In this document: positions 31,950 through 38,843 of the stretch, piece by piece
Numbering within the stretch: position 1 is the first letter of the stretch
Layout of the letters: each line of letters opens with the position of its first letter
NCBI GenBank assembly: GCA_029266615.1
Contig: JAQSWN010000069.1
Location: 1 to 45,812 of the forward strand
From: Polyangiaceae bacterium
Lineage (GTDB): Bacteria > Myxococcota_A > Polyangia > Polyangiales > Polyangiaceae
Direction of reading: 5' to 3'
DNA: 45,812 nucleotides
Translations under genes and position numbers: made by a program
Notes under the pieces: generated by a model
The model's database searches: none
Seen by the model: only the letters and a program-made list of their open reading frames with translations
Told to the model about the DNA's origin: nothing

Positions 31950-32945
31950 AGCGACGGCGGTTTCGCTCCAGCGCGGCAGGGACTCCGCGGCGTCCCAAGC
32001 GCTCCGCCGAAGCCGCGCGCGCAGCGCCCCGTCGTTCACGAAGGCGCTCAAGGTGGCGCCGAGCGCGAAAGGGTCGTCCGGCTCGTAGAGCAGACCGGCG
32101 CCGGTTTGGGCGACCAGCTGCGCGGCTGCGCCGACGCGCGCGGCGATGACCGGCACCGAAGCCCACAGGGCCTCGCTCAGCACCATGCCGTAGCCCTCCA
32201 AAATGGAGGGCAACACCAGCGCGTCGGCGTGCGCGAGCTGTTCGGCTACTCGCTCTGCCGGCAGGGATCCCAAAAACCGTACTCGGTGCCCGACGCCCGC
32301 CTGCGCCACGGCCGCGCGCACCTCCTCGGCGTACTCCGGCTCGAGCTCAGCCCCCACGAGCACCAGCTCCGCGCTGGCGCAGGTCATGCTGCCGAACGTT
32401 TCGCACAGCTCCAAGACTCGCTTACGCCGCAAGATGTTGCCGACGAACAGCAGGCGGATCAGCGCCGAGCTGGGCTCCTGGCCGCCCGTGTCCGGCCGCG
32501 GCATACGATCTGCACCCGGCTCGGCAACGCGCACCTTGCGCGCAATGCCCTCCGCATAGAGGCGATCTGCCGTGACGTGGCTGGTGGCGACGCACTCGTC
32601 AGCCGCCGCAATGACCGCGCGCTCGAGCGCGAGCACGGCGTCGCGCTCGGGGCCAGGCGGGTGCTCCCACGCCGTCAGGTGATGAACCAAGAGCACGCGA
32701 CGTACACCGGCGGCAGCGCCTTTAAACAGCGGCAAAAGCTCGCGAAAGCACAGCTCGTCCCCCACGATGGCGTCGAGCTCCCCCGCACGCAGGTCCGGCA
32801 GAGAAGTTTGCCCGGGAGTGAGGGAGATGACGGAGACCGTGTCCCCCAGCGCGCGCAGCTGCTCGACCACCAAGCGGTCGTAGATGTAGCCGCCGCTCAC
32901 CTGCTCCAGCGACCCGTAGACGAGCCACGCAACACGCAACGTCAC
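31926..32945 (-). CDS. Family 4 (GT-B) glycosyltransferase
   Basis: 339 aa. GTG 32945 is chosen because it overlaps the upstream TGA (GTGA) and starts the N-terminal Rossmann fold (VTLRVAWLVYGSLEQVSGGY). Features are the Gly-rich acceptor loop VSGGYIYDRLV, VLLVHHLTAWEH, then the C-terminal nucleotide-sugar fold with LLFVGNILRRKRVLEL, VRFLGSLPAERVAEQL and HADALVLPSILEGYGMVLSEAL (the EX7E region). It should transfer a sugar from a nucleotide-sugar donor with retention; the acceptor may be the product of the operon's other enzymes. Last gene of the four-gene operon; its tail overlaps the convergent acyltransferase. Confidence 0.9.
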   Translation of the reverse strand: MTLRVAWLVYGSLEQVSGGYIYDRLVVEQLRALGDTVSVISLTPGQTSLPDLRAGELDAIVGDELCFRELLPLFKGAAAGVRRVLLVHHLTAWEHPPGPERDAVLALERAVIAAADECVATSHVTADRLYAEGIARKVRVAEPGADRMPRPDTGGQEPSSALIRLLFVGNILRRKRVLELCETFGSMTCASAELVLVGAELEPEYAEEVRAAVAQAGVGHRVRFLGSLPAERVAEQLAHADALVLPSILEGYGMVLSEALWASVPVIAARVGAAAQLVAQTGAGLLYEPDDPFALGATLSAFVNDGALRARLRRSAWDAAESLPRWSETAVALRASLAR

Positions 32946-33355
32946 GCCGCGCCTCCCGGGAGCGTGAGCTCGAAGCTTGCCCAAGCGACGGGTGACTCGC
33001 GAAGCACGACTCGAAGGCTCGCCGGAGCCGGCGGCGCGGCGTCCGGTGGAAGCGAGGCCACCTCTGCCGCAACCGCGCGCGCCAGATGCTCCGCCACGCG
33101 CTCGGTCGTCGACGTGCGGCCCGGGAACGCGGGGTGCTCGTCCAGATTGCTGTAGTCGAGCGACGCCAAGACGCTACGCAAAATGCTGCGGAGCGCGCCA
33201 ATGTCCATCACCACGTGGTGGGGGCCGAGCGCAGGCGTACGCACCGTAACCTCCACGCCGTAGGTAGCGCCGTGGAGCCGCTGGGCGGGTCCGAAGAACG
33301 GATCTGCGAAGCTGTGCGCGATCATGACGTGGTCCGAAACGCCGAGGCAAAACAT
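32942..33355 (-). CDS. 6-pyruvoyl-tetrahydropterin synthase / QueD-fold protein lacking key residues
   Basis: 137 aa from ATG 33355 with a good AAGGACGAG ribosome site. It has the PTPS/QueD layout: MFCLGVSDHVMIAHSF, RLHGATYGVEVTV, DIGALRSILRSVL, LDYSNLDEHPAF, then RESPVAWASFEL near the end. By alignment to the family, zinc ligands His14 and His28 remain. The third zinc His (HGHNY in the family) is Ala30, the catalytic Cys position is Ala24, and the Asp-His pair is Asp67-Tyr68. It is therefore unlikely to perform the QueD or PTPS reaction as known; a changed reaction or binding role is inferred. It starts 19 bp after the dehydrogenase gene and overlaps the glycosyltransferase by 4 nt. Confidence 0.85.
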   Translation of the reverse strand: MFCLGVSDHVMIAHSFADPFFGPAQRLHGATYGVEVTVRTPALGPHHVVMDIGALRSILRSVLASLDYSNLDEHPAFPGRTSTTERVAEHLARAVAAEVASLPPDAAPPAPASLRVVLRESPVAWASFELTLPGGAA

Positions 33356-33374
33356 GCGGGTCTCGTCCTTAGCA

Positions 33375-34352
33375 CTAGCGAGCGTAGTCAAAAACGATTT
33401 GCATCGCGTCCGCCGGCGAGAGAGCCAGCCGAGCGTACACGGCCGGAGCGCTCGAGAACGGCGCCGGAGCGCCGAGCAAGGCGTCCAGCTGCGAATTCTT
33501 CAGCAAATCTGCGACTAAGGCAAAGCGCCGCTCGAGCGACCAGCCCACCGCGCGACCCGGAGGGATCCGCGAGACTTGGCTCGCACGGAGAGTGAGCCGA
33601 CGACGATGAAAGTCAGCACCGAGCGGCACCTCGGCAACGCGCGCTCCGTAGAAAGAGGCCACTACGATGGTCGCTTCTTCGCGTGCTAGCGCGACCGCGT
33701 CGGCGAGGCAGGCGGGGTTGCCGGTCGCTTCGACCACTATGTCTGCCGAGGCGGGAGGCCCGCTCGCTTCCGGGGGCACTGCGTGGTCCACGCCCAAACG
33801 CACGAGGGCCGCGCGCCTAGCCGCCGAAGGCTCCACGACGCGCACTTGCCGTGCGCCGCAGCGCTTGGCGAGCCAGCCCACGAGGGAGCCGACCACCCCG
33901 CCACCCAGAACCACCACGTCGTCTCCCAGCGTGACGCGCGCGTCCCACACGACGTTGACGGCGGTCTCCAAGTTTGCGGCCAGCACGGCGCGGAGAGGAG
34001 GTACGTCGGCCGGCAAAGCGCGCAGCGCGGCTGCACCGCAAACGTGCTCGTCACCATGCGGCGCTAGCGCGAAAACTCGCGCGCCCGGCACGTGACCGGC
34101 ACTCTGGGACTCCACGACCTCCCCCACCCAGGCGTAACCGTAACGGCGCGGGTAAGTGGCCGCGCCCGGCGGGTCCAGCGATGGGTCGAAGGGCGTGGGC
34201 CCCTCACCTTTGTAGAGCAGCAACTCCGTGCCCTGACTGACGCCGGAATAGAGCGCGCGAGCGCGGACCTGCCCTGGCGAAAGGGTCGAGACCGCGGCGG
34301 CGGTTCTTACCTCCACGTGCCCGGGCGCGCTAAACCAGAGCTGGCGCGGCAT
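33375..34352 (-). CDS. Zinc-less medium-chain dehydrogenase (BchC-like / zinc-binding dehydrogenase family)
   Basis: 325 aa. ATG 34352 overlaps the upstream stop (TAATG). The N-terminal GroES-like part has ALYSGVSQGTELLLYKGEG, where the usual catalytic zinc Cys is Ser39, and GYAWVGEVVE instead of the GHE motif. The Rossmann part has VVVLGGGVVGSLVGWLAKR (GxGxxG-like), then VRVVEPSAARRAALVRLG and DIVVEATGNPACL. This subgroup resembles the 2-desacetyl-2-hydroxyethyl bacteriochlorophyllide dehydrogenase type: NAD(P)-dependent with no catalytic zinc by motif. The longer open frame to 35132 is only the shadow of the RibD-like gene. Second gene of the operon. Confidence 0.9.
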   Translation of the reverse strand: MPRQLWFSAPGHVEVRTAAAVSTLSPGQVRARALYSGVSQGTELLLYKGEGPTPFDPSLDPPGAATYPRRYGYAWVGEVVESQSAGHVPGARVFALAPHGDEHVCGAAALRALPADVPPLRAVLAANLETAVNVVWDARVTLGDDVVVLGGGVVGSLVGWLAKRCGARQVRVVEPSAARRAALVRLGVDHAVPPEASGPPASADIVVEATGNPACLADAVALAREEATIVVASFYGARVAEVPLGADFHRRRLTLRASQVSRIPPGRAVGWSLERRFALVADLLKNSQLDALLGAPAPFSSAPAVYARLALSPADAMQIVFDYAR

Positions 34353-35038
34353 TAGTGCCTTTGCGCGGGATAAGCGATTGTACCGCGCATCAAGAAGCTC
34401 GAGCCCAGCCGCTCGAGCTCCGTCGCTTCCAGCCGTACGGCTTGCGCGATGCCCCGAACGCCGAGCGCGCCAAGAGCGGGCATGCCCTCGCCGCCGAGCC
34501 ACAGCGGCGCCACCTCCACCTCCGCGCGATCCGCCAGGCGCGCGCGCAAAAACGAGGTGAGCACGCGCGCGCCCCCCTCCACGAGCAAGCGGCGAACGCC
34601 CCGCTCGTGCAGCGCTTCCAGAACCTCCGGCAAGGAGACGCCGCCCTCCGGGTCCGCCGGTACGAGCACGACGCGGGCGCCCGCTTGCTCGAGGGCCCGG
34701 CGTCGCTCGGCACCGGCGCGATCCGCTCGGGCCAGCACGATGACCTCGCCTGCTTGCGCCGTAGGCGTGAGGAGGCGCGCCGTCACCGGCAAGCGCAGCG
34801 CGGAGTCGAGCACCACCCGGAGGGGCTGGACTCCGGCCGTGCCGCGCGCGGTGAGCAACGGATCGTCGTGGAGCAAGGTTTCGATGCCGACCAGCACGGC
34901 GTCGCTCTCGCTGCGCGCGCGGTGGGCGCAAACAGTACCTTCTTCGCAGCTCAAGAGCGCGCGCTCGGCGTCCGGACCGAGGCCGATACGGCCGTCCAAC
35001 GACTGCGCGAAGTGCAGGGTAACGAGCGGCCGCGCCAC
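34352..35038 (-). CDS. RibD C-terminal-type pyrimidine reductase
   Basis: 228 aa, GTG start at 35038 with GAGG about 8 nt upstream. It is the stand-alone reductase (dihydrofolate reductase-like) domain of RibD: LHFAQSLDGRIGLG at the N-terminus, ESDAVLVGIETLLHDDPLLTAR, RVVLDSALRLP and RLLVEGGARVLTSFLRA. The deaminase half of RibD is absent. RibD reductases use NADPH to open the ribose of 5-amino-6-ribosylaminouracil phosphate in flavin synthesis; this clade often acts elsewhere. As first gene of a tight operon with a QueD-fold protein and glycosyltransferase, it probably works on a pterin- or pyrimidine-like intermediate (inferred). Divergent from prmA with 59 bp between starts. Confidence 0.9.
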   Translation of the reverse strand: MARPLVTLHFAQSLDGRIGLGPDAERALLSCEEGTVCAHRARSESDAVLVGIETLLHDDPLLTARGTAGVQPLRVVLDSALRLPVTARLLTPTAQAGEVIVLARADRAGAERRRALEQAGARVVLVPADPEGGVSLPEVLEALHERGVRRLLVEGGARVLTSFLRARLADRAEVEVAPLWLGGEGMPALGALGVRGIAQAVRLEATELERLGSSFLMRGTIAYPAQRH

Positions 35039-35097
35039 GCCTCAGCGCCTCGCTTTCCGCGTTGACCCGGTCCGTGGCATCGGGGACAAGACTTACC

Positions 35098-35958
35098 ATG
35101 CCGACGGTGAGGCTCGTCATCTCCACGACCAAAAAACTGGCGTCACGCGTGAGCGACGCGCTGTTCGCGGCTGGCGCAGGCGGTTTGGAGGAGCGACCGG
35201 GGCGCGGCGCAACCCTCGTCGCCTATGGCGAGAGCAAGGCGGAGCTAGACGCGCTGTGGAAGCGCGCCGGGCGAGCGCTCGCCGAAGAGCTTGGACAGAA
35301 AGACCTCCCTAGCGCCCGCGTGGAGGTGGACGAAGCGGAGACTTGGCGCACGGCGTGGACCGAGCACCTGCGCCCGGTCGCGCTCACGCGACGCCTCGTG
35401 CTCGCCCCCACCACCGGCGATATGCCCGCGCTCCGCCGAGGGCAGCAGCTGATCTCGTACCAACCCGCGCTCGCCTTTGGGGACGGCGATCACGCCACGA
35501 CCCGCCTGGCTTCGCGCGCCATCGAAGCGCACTATCGGGTGAGCCCTGGCGGCGCCCTGCTCGACATCGGGGCCGGCACGGGCGTGCTCTCCTTCGTCGC
35601 GGTGCGAAGCGGCGCCCGGCGCGCCCTGGGCACGGACGTCTCGCCCGAAGCGGTGCAGGCCGCGCAGCAAAACGCAGAATTGAACGGCTTATCGCGCCAG
35701 ACGCGCTTCGTCGACGCAAACGCGCGGGTCAGTGGCACGTTCGATTTGTGCGTCGTGAACATCGAGCTCCGGCCCCTGCTCGCGGTGCTGGCTGCGCTTC
35801 CCGCCGCAGCGCGTCGCGCGCCTCGCCTGCTCGTCACCGGCTTCTTGGATTCGCAGCTGAAAGAGGTAAAAGGAGCGGTCGAGGCGGCTGGGTTTCGGCC
35901 CGTTTCACGCAAGAGCGAGGGCGCGTGGCGGCTGCTGACGGCAGATAAGAGCCGCTGA
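35098..35958 (+). CDS. prmA: Ribosomal protein L11 methyltransferase
   Basis: 286 aa from ATG 35098, close to the usual PrmA length; a TTG upstream would add 12 unlikely residues. Residues 1-60 form the small N-terminal substrate domain. The family signature appears as LAFGDGDHATTRLASRA (FGTGxHxTT type). The SAM site is LLDIGAGTGVLSFVAVRSGA, then DVSPEAVQAAQQNA and the NI-containing motif CVVNIELRPLL (usually ANILAxPL, so slightly altered). It trimethylates L11 of the large ribosomal subunit in the cytoplasm, using SAM. It is divergent from the RibD-like operon and 67 bp ahead of the SDR gene. Confidence 0.85.
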   Translation: MPTVRLVISTTKKLASRVSDALFAAGAGGLEERPGRGATLVAYGESKAELDALWKRAGRALAEELGQKDLPSARVEVDEAETWRTAWTEHLRPVALTRRLVLAPTTGDMPALRRGQQLISYQPALAFGDGDHATTRLASRAIEAHYRVSPGGALLDIGAGTGVLSFVAVRSGARRALGTDVSPEAVQAAQQNAELNGLSRQTRFVDANARVSGTFDLCVVNIELRPLLAVLAALPAAARRAPRLLVTGFLDSQLKEVKGAVEAAGFRPVSRKSEGAWRLLTADKSR

Positions 35959-36025
35959 GCCCTTGCCAGGCGCACCATTCCGAGGTTACTTGGAGGCGCG
36001 GGTCAGAAGCTGAGGTTCAAGTTTC

Positions 36026-36799
36026 ATGACTCCCCTGTTTTCGCTCGAAGGCCAGGTCGCGGTAGTGACCGGCGGTGCATCCGGTATTGGTAAGGCTCTC
36101 TCCCTCGGCCTCGCGGCCGCGGGCGCGCACGTCGTGCCCACGTCACGCCGAGAAGCGGAAGTGACGGCGGCCGCGAACGAGATTCGCGCTCTCGGTCGCC
36201 GCTCACTCGCCGTCACGTCGGACGTGACGAGCCGCGCGTCCGTCGACCAGCTGCGCGACGTCGTGCTCGCGGAGTTTGGCCGCGTTGACATTTTAATCAA
36301 CTGCGCGGGGCGCATTCAGCGCATTCCCACCCTCGAAACGAGCGAGGAACTGTGGAACGGCATCATGGACACGAACGCGACCGGCACGCTGCGCGCCTGC
36401 CAGTCTTTCGGTCCCACCCTGCTCGAGCGCGGCTACGGACGCATCGTGAACATCGCGTCGCTCAACAGCTTCGTTTCGTTTCACGAGGTCGCCGCCTACG
36501 CCGCGAGCAAGGGTGCCGTCGCGGCGCTTACCCGTTCGCTCGCCGTCGAGTGGAGCGCGCGGGGGGTGTGCGTCAACGCGATCGCGCCCGGCGTCTTTCG
36601 GACCGCGTTCAACGAGAAGCTGCTGGACGGCACCGAGCGCGGCCGTGAGCTCCTCATGCGCACGCCCATGAAGCGCTTCGGCAAGTTCGAGGAGCTGGTC
36701 GGAGCCGCGCTCTTCTTTTCATCGCCCGCAGCGAGCTTCGTCACCGGCCAAATCTTGGCCGTGGACGGCGGATTTTTGGCCAGCGGCGTGAACCAGTAA
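36026..36799 (+). CDS. SDR oxidoreductase, gluconate 5-dehydrogenase-like
   Basis: 257 aa. Classical short-chain dehydrogenase: cofactor motif TGGASGIGKA near residue 16, NCAG, the catalytic Ser in VNIASLNSFVSF, YAASK with Tyr and Lys, and the C-terminal FVTGQILAVDGGFLASGVN. It resembles the gluconate 5-dehydrogenase / 2-deoxy-D-gluconate 3-dehydrogenase branch, which interconverts keto and hydroxy sugar acids with NAD(P). It starts 34 bp upstream of glycerate kinase, so the pair probably serves sugar-acid catabolism. Substrate assignment is tentative, as SDRs diverge widely. Confidence 0.88.
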   Translation: MTPLFSLEGQVAVVTGGASGIGKALSLGLAAAGAHVVPTSRREAEVTAAANEIRALGRRSLAVTSDVTSRASVDQLRDVVLAEFGRVDILINCAGRIQRIPTLETSEELWNGIMDTNATGTLRACQSFGPTLLERGYGRIVNIASLNSFVSFHEVAAYAASKGAVAALTRSLAVEWSARGVCVNAIAPGVFRTAFNEKLLDGTERGRELLMRTPMKRFGKFEELVGAALFFSSPAASFVTGQILAVDGGFLASGVNQ

Positions 36800-36833
36800 T
36801 CAGCCGCGAGCTTTTTCGGTCATAACCGCGGGT

Positions 36834-38000
36834 ATGAAGCTCGTGGTGGCGCCCAACGCGCTCAAGGGCAGCCTCTCGCCGTTCGAAGCCGCGACCGCGA
36901 TCGCGAACGGCGCGAGGCGCGCGCGGCCGGACGCGGAGGTAGTGGAGGTGCCGATCGCGGACGGCGGCGACGGCACCGCCGAGGTCGTGGGCAAGGCGCG
37001 GAGCGCGGATTTTCGCGAGGCTTCGGCGTTGGATCCCCGCGGGCGGCCCCGCCGCGCTCGCTATGCGTGGCTCGAAGACGGCACCGCCATCATCGACGTG
37101 GCCACGGCTTCCGGCCTCGCCTTGCTCACGGAGAACGAGCGCAGCGCCACGCTCGCGACTAGCTTCGGCACCGGCCAAGTGCTGCGCGCCGCGCTCGAAG
37201 CCGGAGCGCAGCGCGTCGTGCTCGGCGTCGGTGGCAGCGCCACCGTGGACGGCGGCGCCGGCGTGCTGCAGGCGCTGGGCGTTCGATTTCTGGACGATGC
37301 GGGCCGCGAGCTGCCGCCGGGCGGCTCGGCCCTCGCGCGTTTGGCGCGCATCGACTCGAGCGGCCTCACCCCGCTCGCGCGCCATGTCCCGATCGAAGTG
37401 GCGTGCGATGTCGACAGCGCGCTCCTTGGTGAGCAAGGCGCCGCGCGGCTCTTCGCGCCGCAGAAGGGCGGGTCGGCGAGTGACGTCGAGGACTTGGAGC
37501 GAGCTCTGACGCGCTTGGCGGACGTGGTGGAGCGCGACTTCGGAAGAGACGTTCGAACGATGACGAGCGGCGGAGCCGCCGGTGGAATCGCGGCCGGCTT
37601 GCACGGCGTGCTCGGCGCGCGACTGATGGCAGGCGTGGACTGGGTGCTCGACGCAGTCGGATTCGACCAAGCGCTGGCCGGCGCGGCGTTGTGTCTGACC
37701 GCCGAAGGGCAGCTCGATTCGCAAAGCCTACGGAACAAGGGGCCCTGGGGCGTTGCCCGTCGCGCGGCCGCGCACGGCGTGCCGGTCGTAGTCCTCGGCG
37801 GCAGCATCGGAGCCGACGTGAGGACCGGGGACTTCGCGGATTTCACGGCCTGGTTCTCGATTTGCCAGCGCCCGGTGCTCCTCGAGGAGGCGCTGACGCA
37901 CGCGGCGACGCTCCTCGAGGCGGCATCGGAGCAAGTCGTACGCTTGTTCGTTGCGGCAGCGACAAGCGCGAAACCGGAGCCTCCTGAAAGCCGGGCTTGA
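36834..38000 (+). CDS. glxK: Glycerate kinase (GlxK/GarK family)
   Basis: 388 aa. Start at ATG 36834 gives the typical N-terminus MKLVVAPNALKGSLSPFEAA. Other family blocks are EVPIADGGDGTAEVV, FGTGQVLRAAL, VVLGVGGSATVDGGAGVLQALG, VACDVDSALLGEQGAARLFAPQKG, GAAGGIAAGLHGVLGARLM and LTAEGQLDSQSLRNKGPWG. It phosphorylates D-glycerate with ATP, feeding 2-phosphoglycerate (or 3-phosphoglycerate) into glycolysis. It follows the SDR gene by 34 bp, forming a likely two-gene sugar-acid operon. The 162-bp gap after it, before the alarmone hydrolase gene, shows no gene. Confidence 0.93.
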   Translation: MKLVVAPNALKGSLSPFEAATAIANGARRARPDAEVVEVPIADGGDGTAEVVGKARSADFREASALDPRGRPRRARYAWLEDGTAIIDVATASGLALLTENERSATLATSFGTGQVLRAALEAGAQRVVLGVGGSATVDGGAGVLQALGVRFLDDAGRELPPGGSALARLARIDSSGLTPLARHVPIEVACDVDSALLGEQGAARLFAPQKGGSASDVEDLERALTRLADVVERDFGRDVRTMTSGGAAGGIAAGLHGVLGARLMAGVDWVLDAVGFDQALAGAALCLTAEGQLDSQSLRNKGPWGVARRAAAHGVPVVVLGGSIGADVRTGDFADFTAWFSICQRPVLLEEALTHAATLLEAASEQVVRLFVAAATSAKPEPPESRA

Positions 38001-38162
38001 TTCTGGGGTCAAACCTTCGAGACCGCTTCGATCACGCGCCTGCCGCTGCCGTCACTCGCAGGTTTAGCAAACGTCGTGCCGCGGTGGCGACGCGCACAAC
38101 TGCAGGGGGTAGTGGCGTCTGTGCCAACGTGTGCCGGCGAGCCCGTGATCGAACGCGACGCG

Positions 38163-38696
38163 TCAGCCCTCTTGCTCGAGCTTGGCCCGAGTCTTACCGG
38201 CTCGCTCCCAATAGAGCTCGGCGAGGGCCAGGCAAGACGGCGAGCAAATCGTCGCGGCGTGCTCGGACCACTCCAGGTACTCGCGCTTGCGCTCTTCCGT
38301 CCAGTTCGGAGGCAGCAGCTTGATGTTGCTCGCCAAGTCCGCCAGCTTGATGACACGGACCAGCACTTCGGCCTGAGGGAGCTCATCGAGCGCGATCTTG
38401 CGCCGCTCACGCCGCGGCAAGCTCTTGTCGTCGGACAGCGCTCTTACGAACCGACAGACGCGCGGGCCGAAGCGCTCCGTCACCTCGTCCGCGGTGGTCG
38501 GCGTGTCCTCGAGCACGTCGTGGAGCACGGCCGCGATCAGCACGTCCACGTCGTCGACCTGGCCGACGTTGGCCACGAGCGAGGCGACCTCGATCAGGTG
38601 GTTGACGTAGGGAGCCGCATCCGGCCCCTTGCGCCGTTGGGCGCTGTGCCGGACCGCTGCGAAATCGAGCGCTTCCAGGAGCCGAGAAATGTCCAC
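38163..38696 (-). CDS. HD-domain small alarmone hydrolase (MESH1-like ppGpp hydrolase)
   Basis: 177 aa from GTG 38696; the frame is open further upstream only opposite the ppc gene. It covers just the hydrolase half of RelA/SpoT: AAVRHSAQRRKGPDAAPYVNH, AAVLHDVLEDTPTT with the metal-binding HD, and VIKLADLASNIKLLP. The length and lack of a synthetase domain match small alarmone hydrolases of the MESH1 type, which remove the 3' diphosphate from (p)ppGpp with manganese. It is divergent from PEP carboxylase with 147 bp between the starts, so a shared control region is possible. A different nucleotide substrate cannot be excluded. Confidence 0.88.
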   Translation of the reverse strand: MDISRLLEALDFAAVRHSAQRRKGPDAAPYVNHLIEVASLVANVGQVDDVDVLIAAVLHDVLEDTPTTADEVTERFGPRVCRFVRALSDDKSLPRRERRKIALDELPQAEVLVRVIKLADLASNIKLLPPNWTEERKREYLEWSEHAATICSPSCLALAELYWERAGKTRAKLEQEG

Positions 38697-38843
38697 CTGA
38701 CGACAGGCTACCAGAGCTCGGAGGCGGGCCGAACCGCGAAACTGTAACGCGCATGCTTCGGGCGCGTTCCCGGGACATGACCGGCTCGCGGAAAATCCCA
38801 CGAAATCCGCCGGTACGGGCGCTCCCAGACTTGCTGTGGACGC

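Noticed and set aside
34353..35132. Single 585-aa dehydrogenase fusion reading through the RibD-like gene
   Set aside because: The extra N-terminal part is an out-of-frame reading of the RibD-like gene. The TAATG junction marks the true start of the dehydrogenase.
35731..35752. Sigma-54-like promoter (TGGCACG followed by TTTGTGC)
   Set aside because: It lies inside prmA, and the -12 element is not TTGC at the required spacing.
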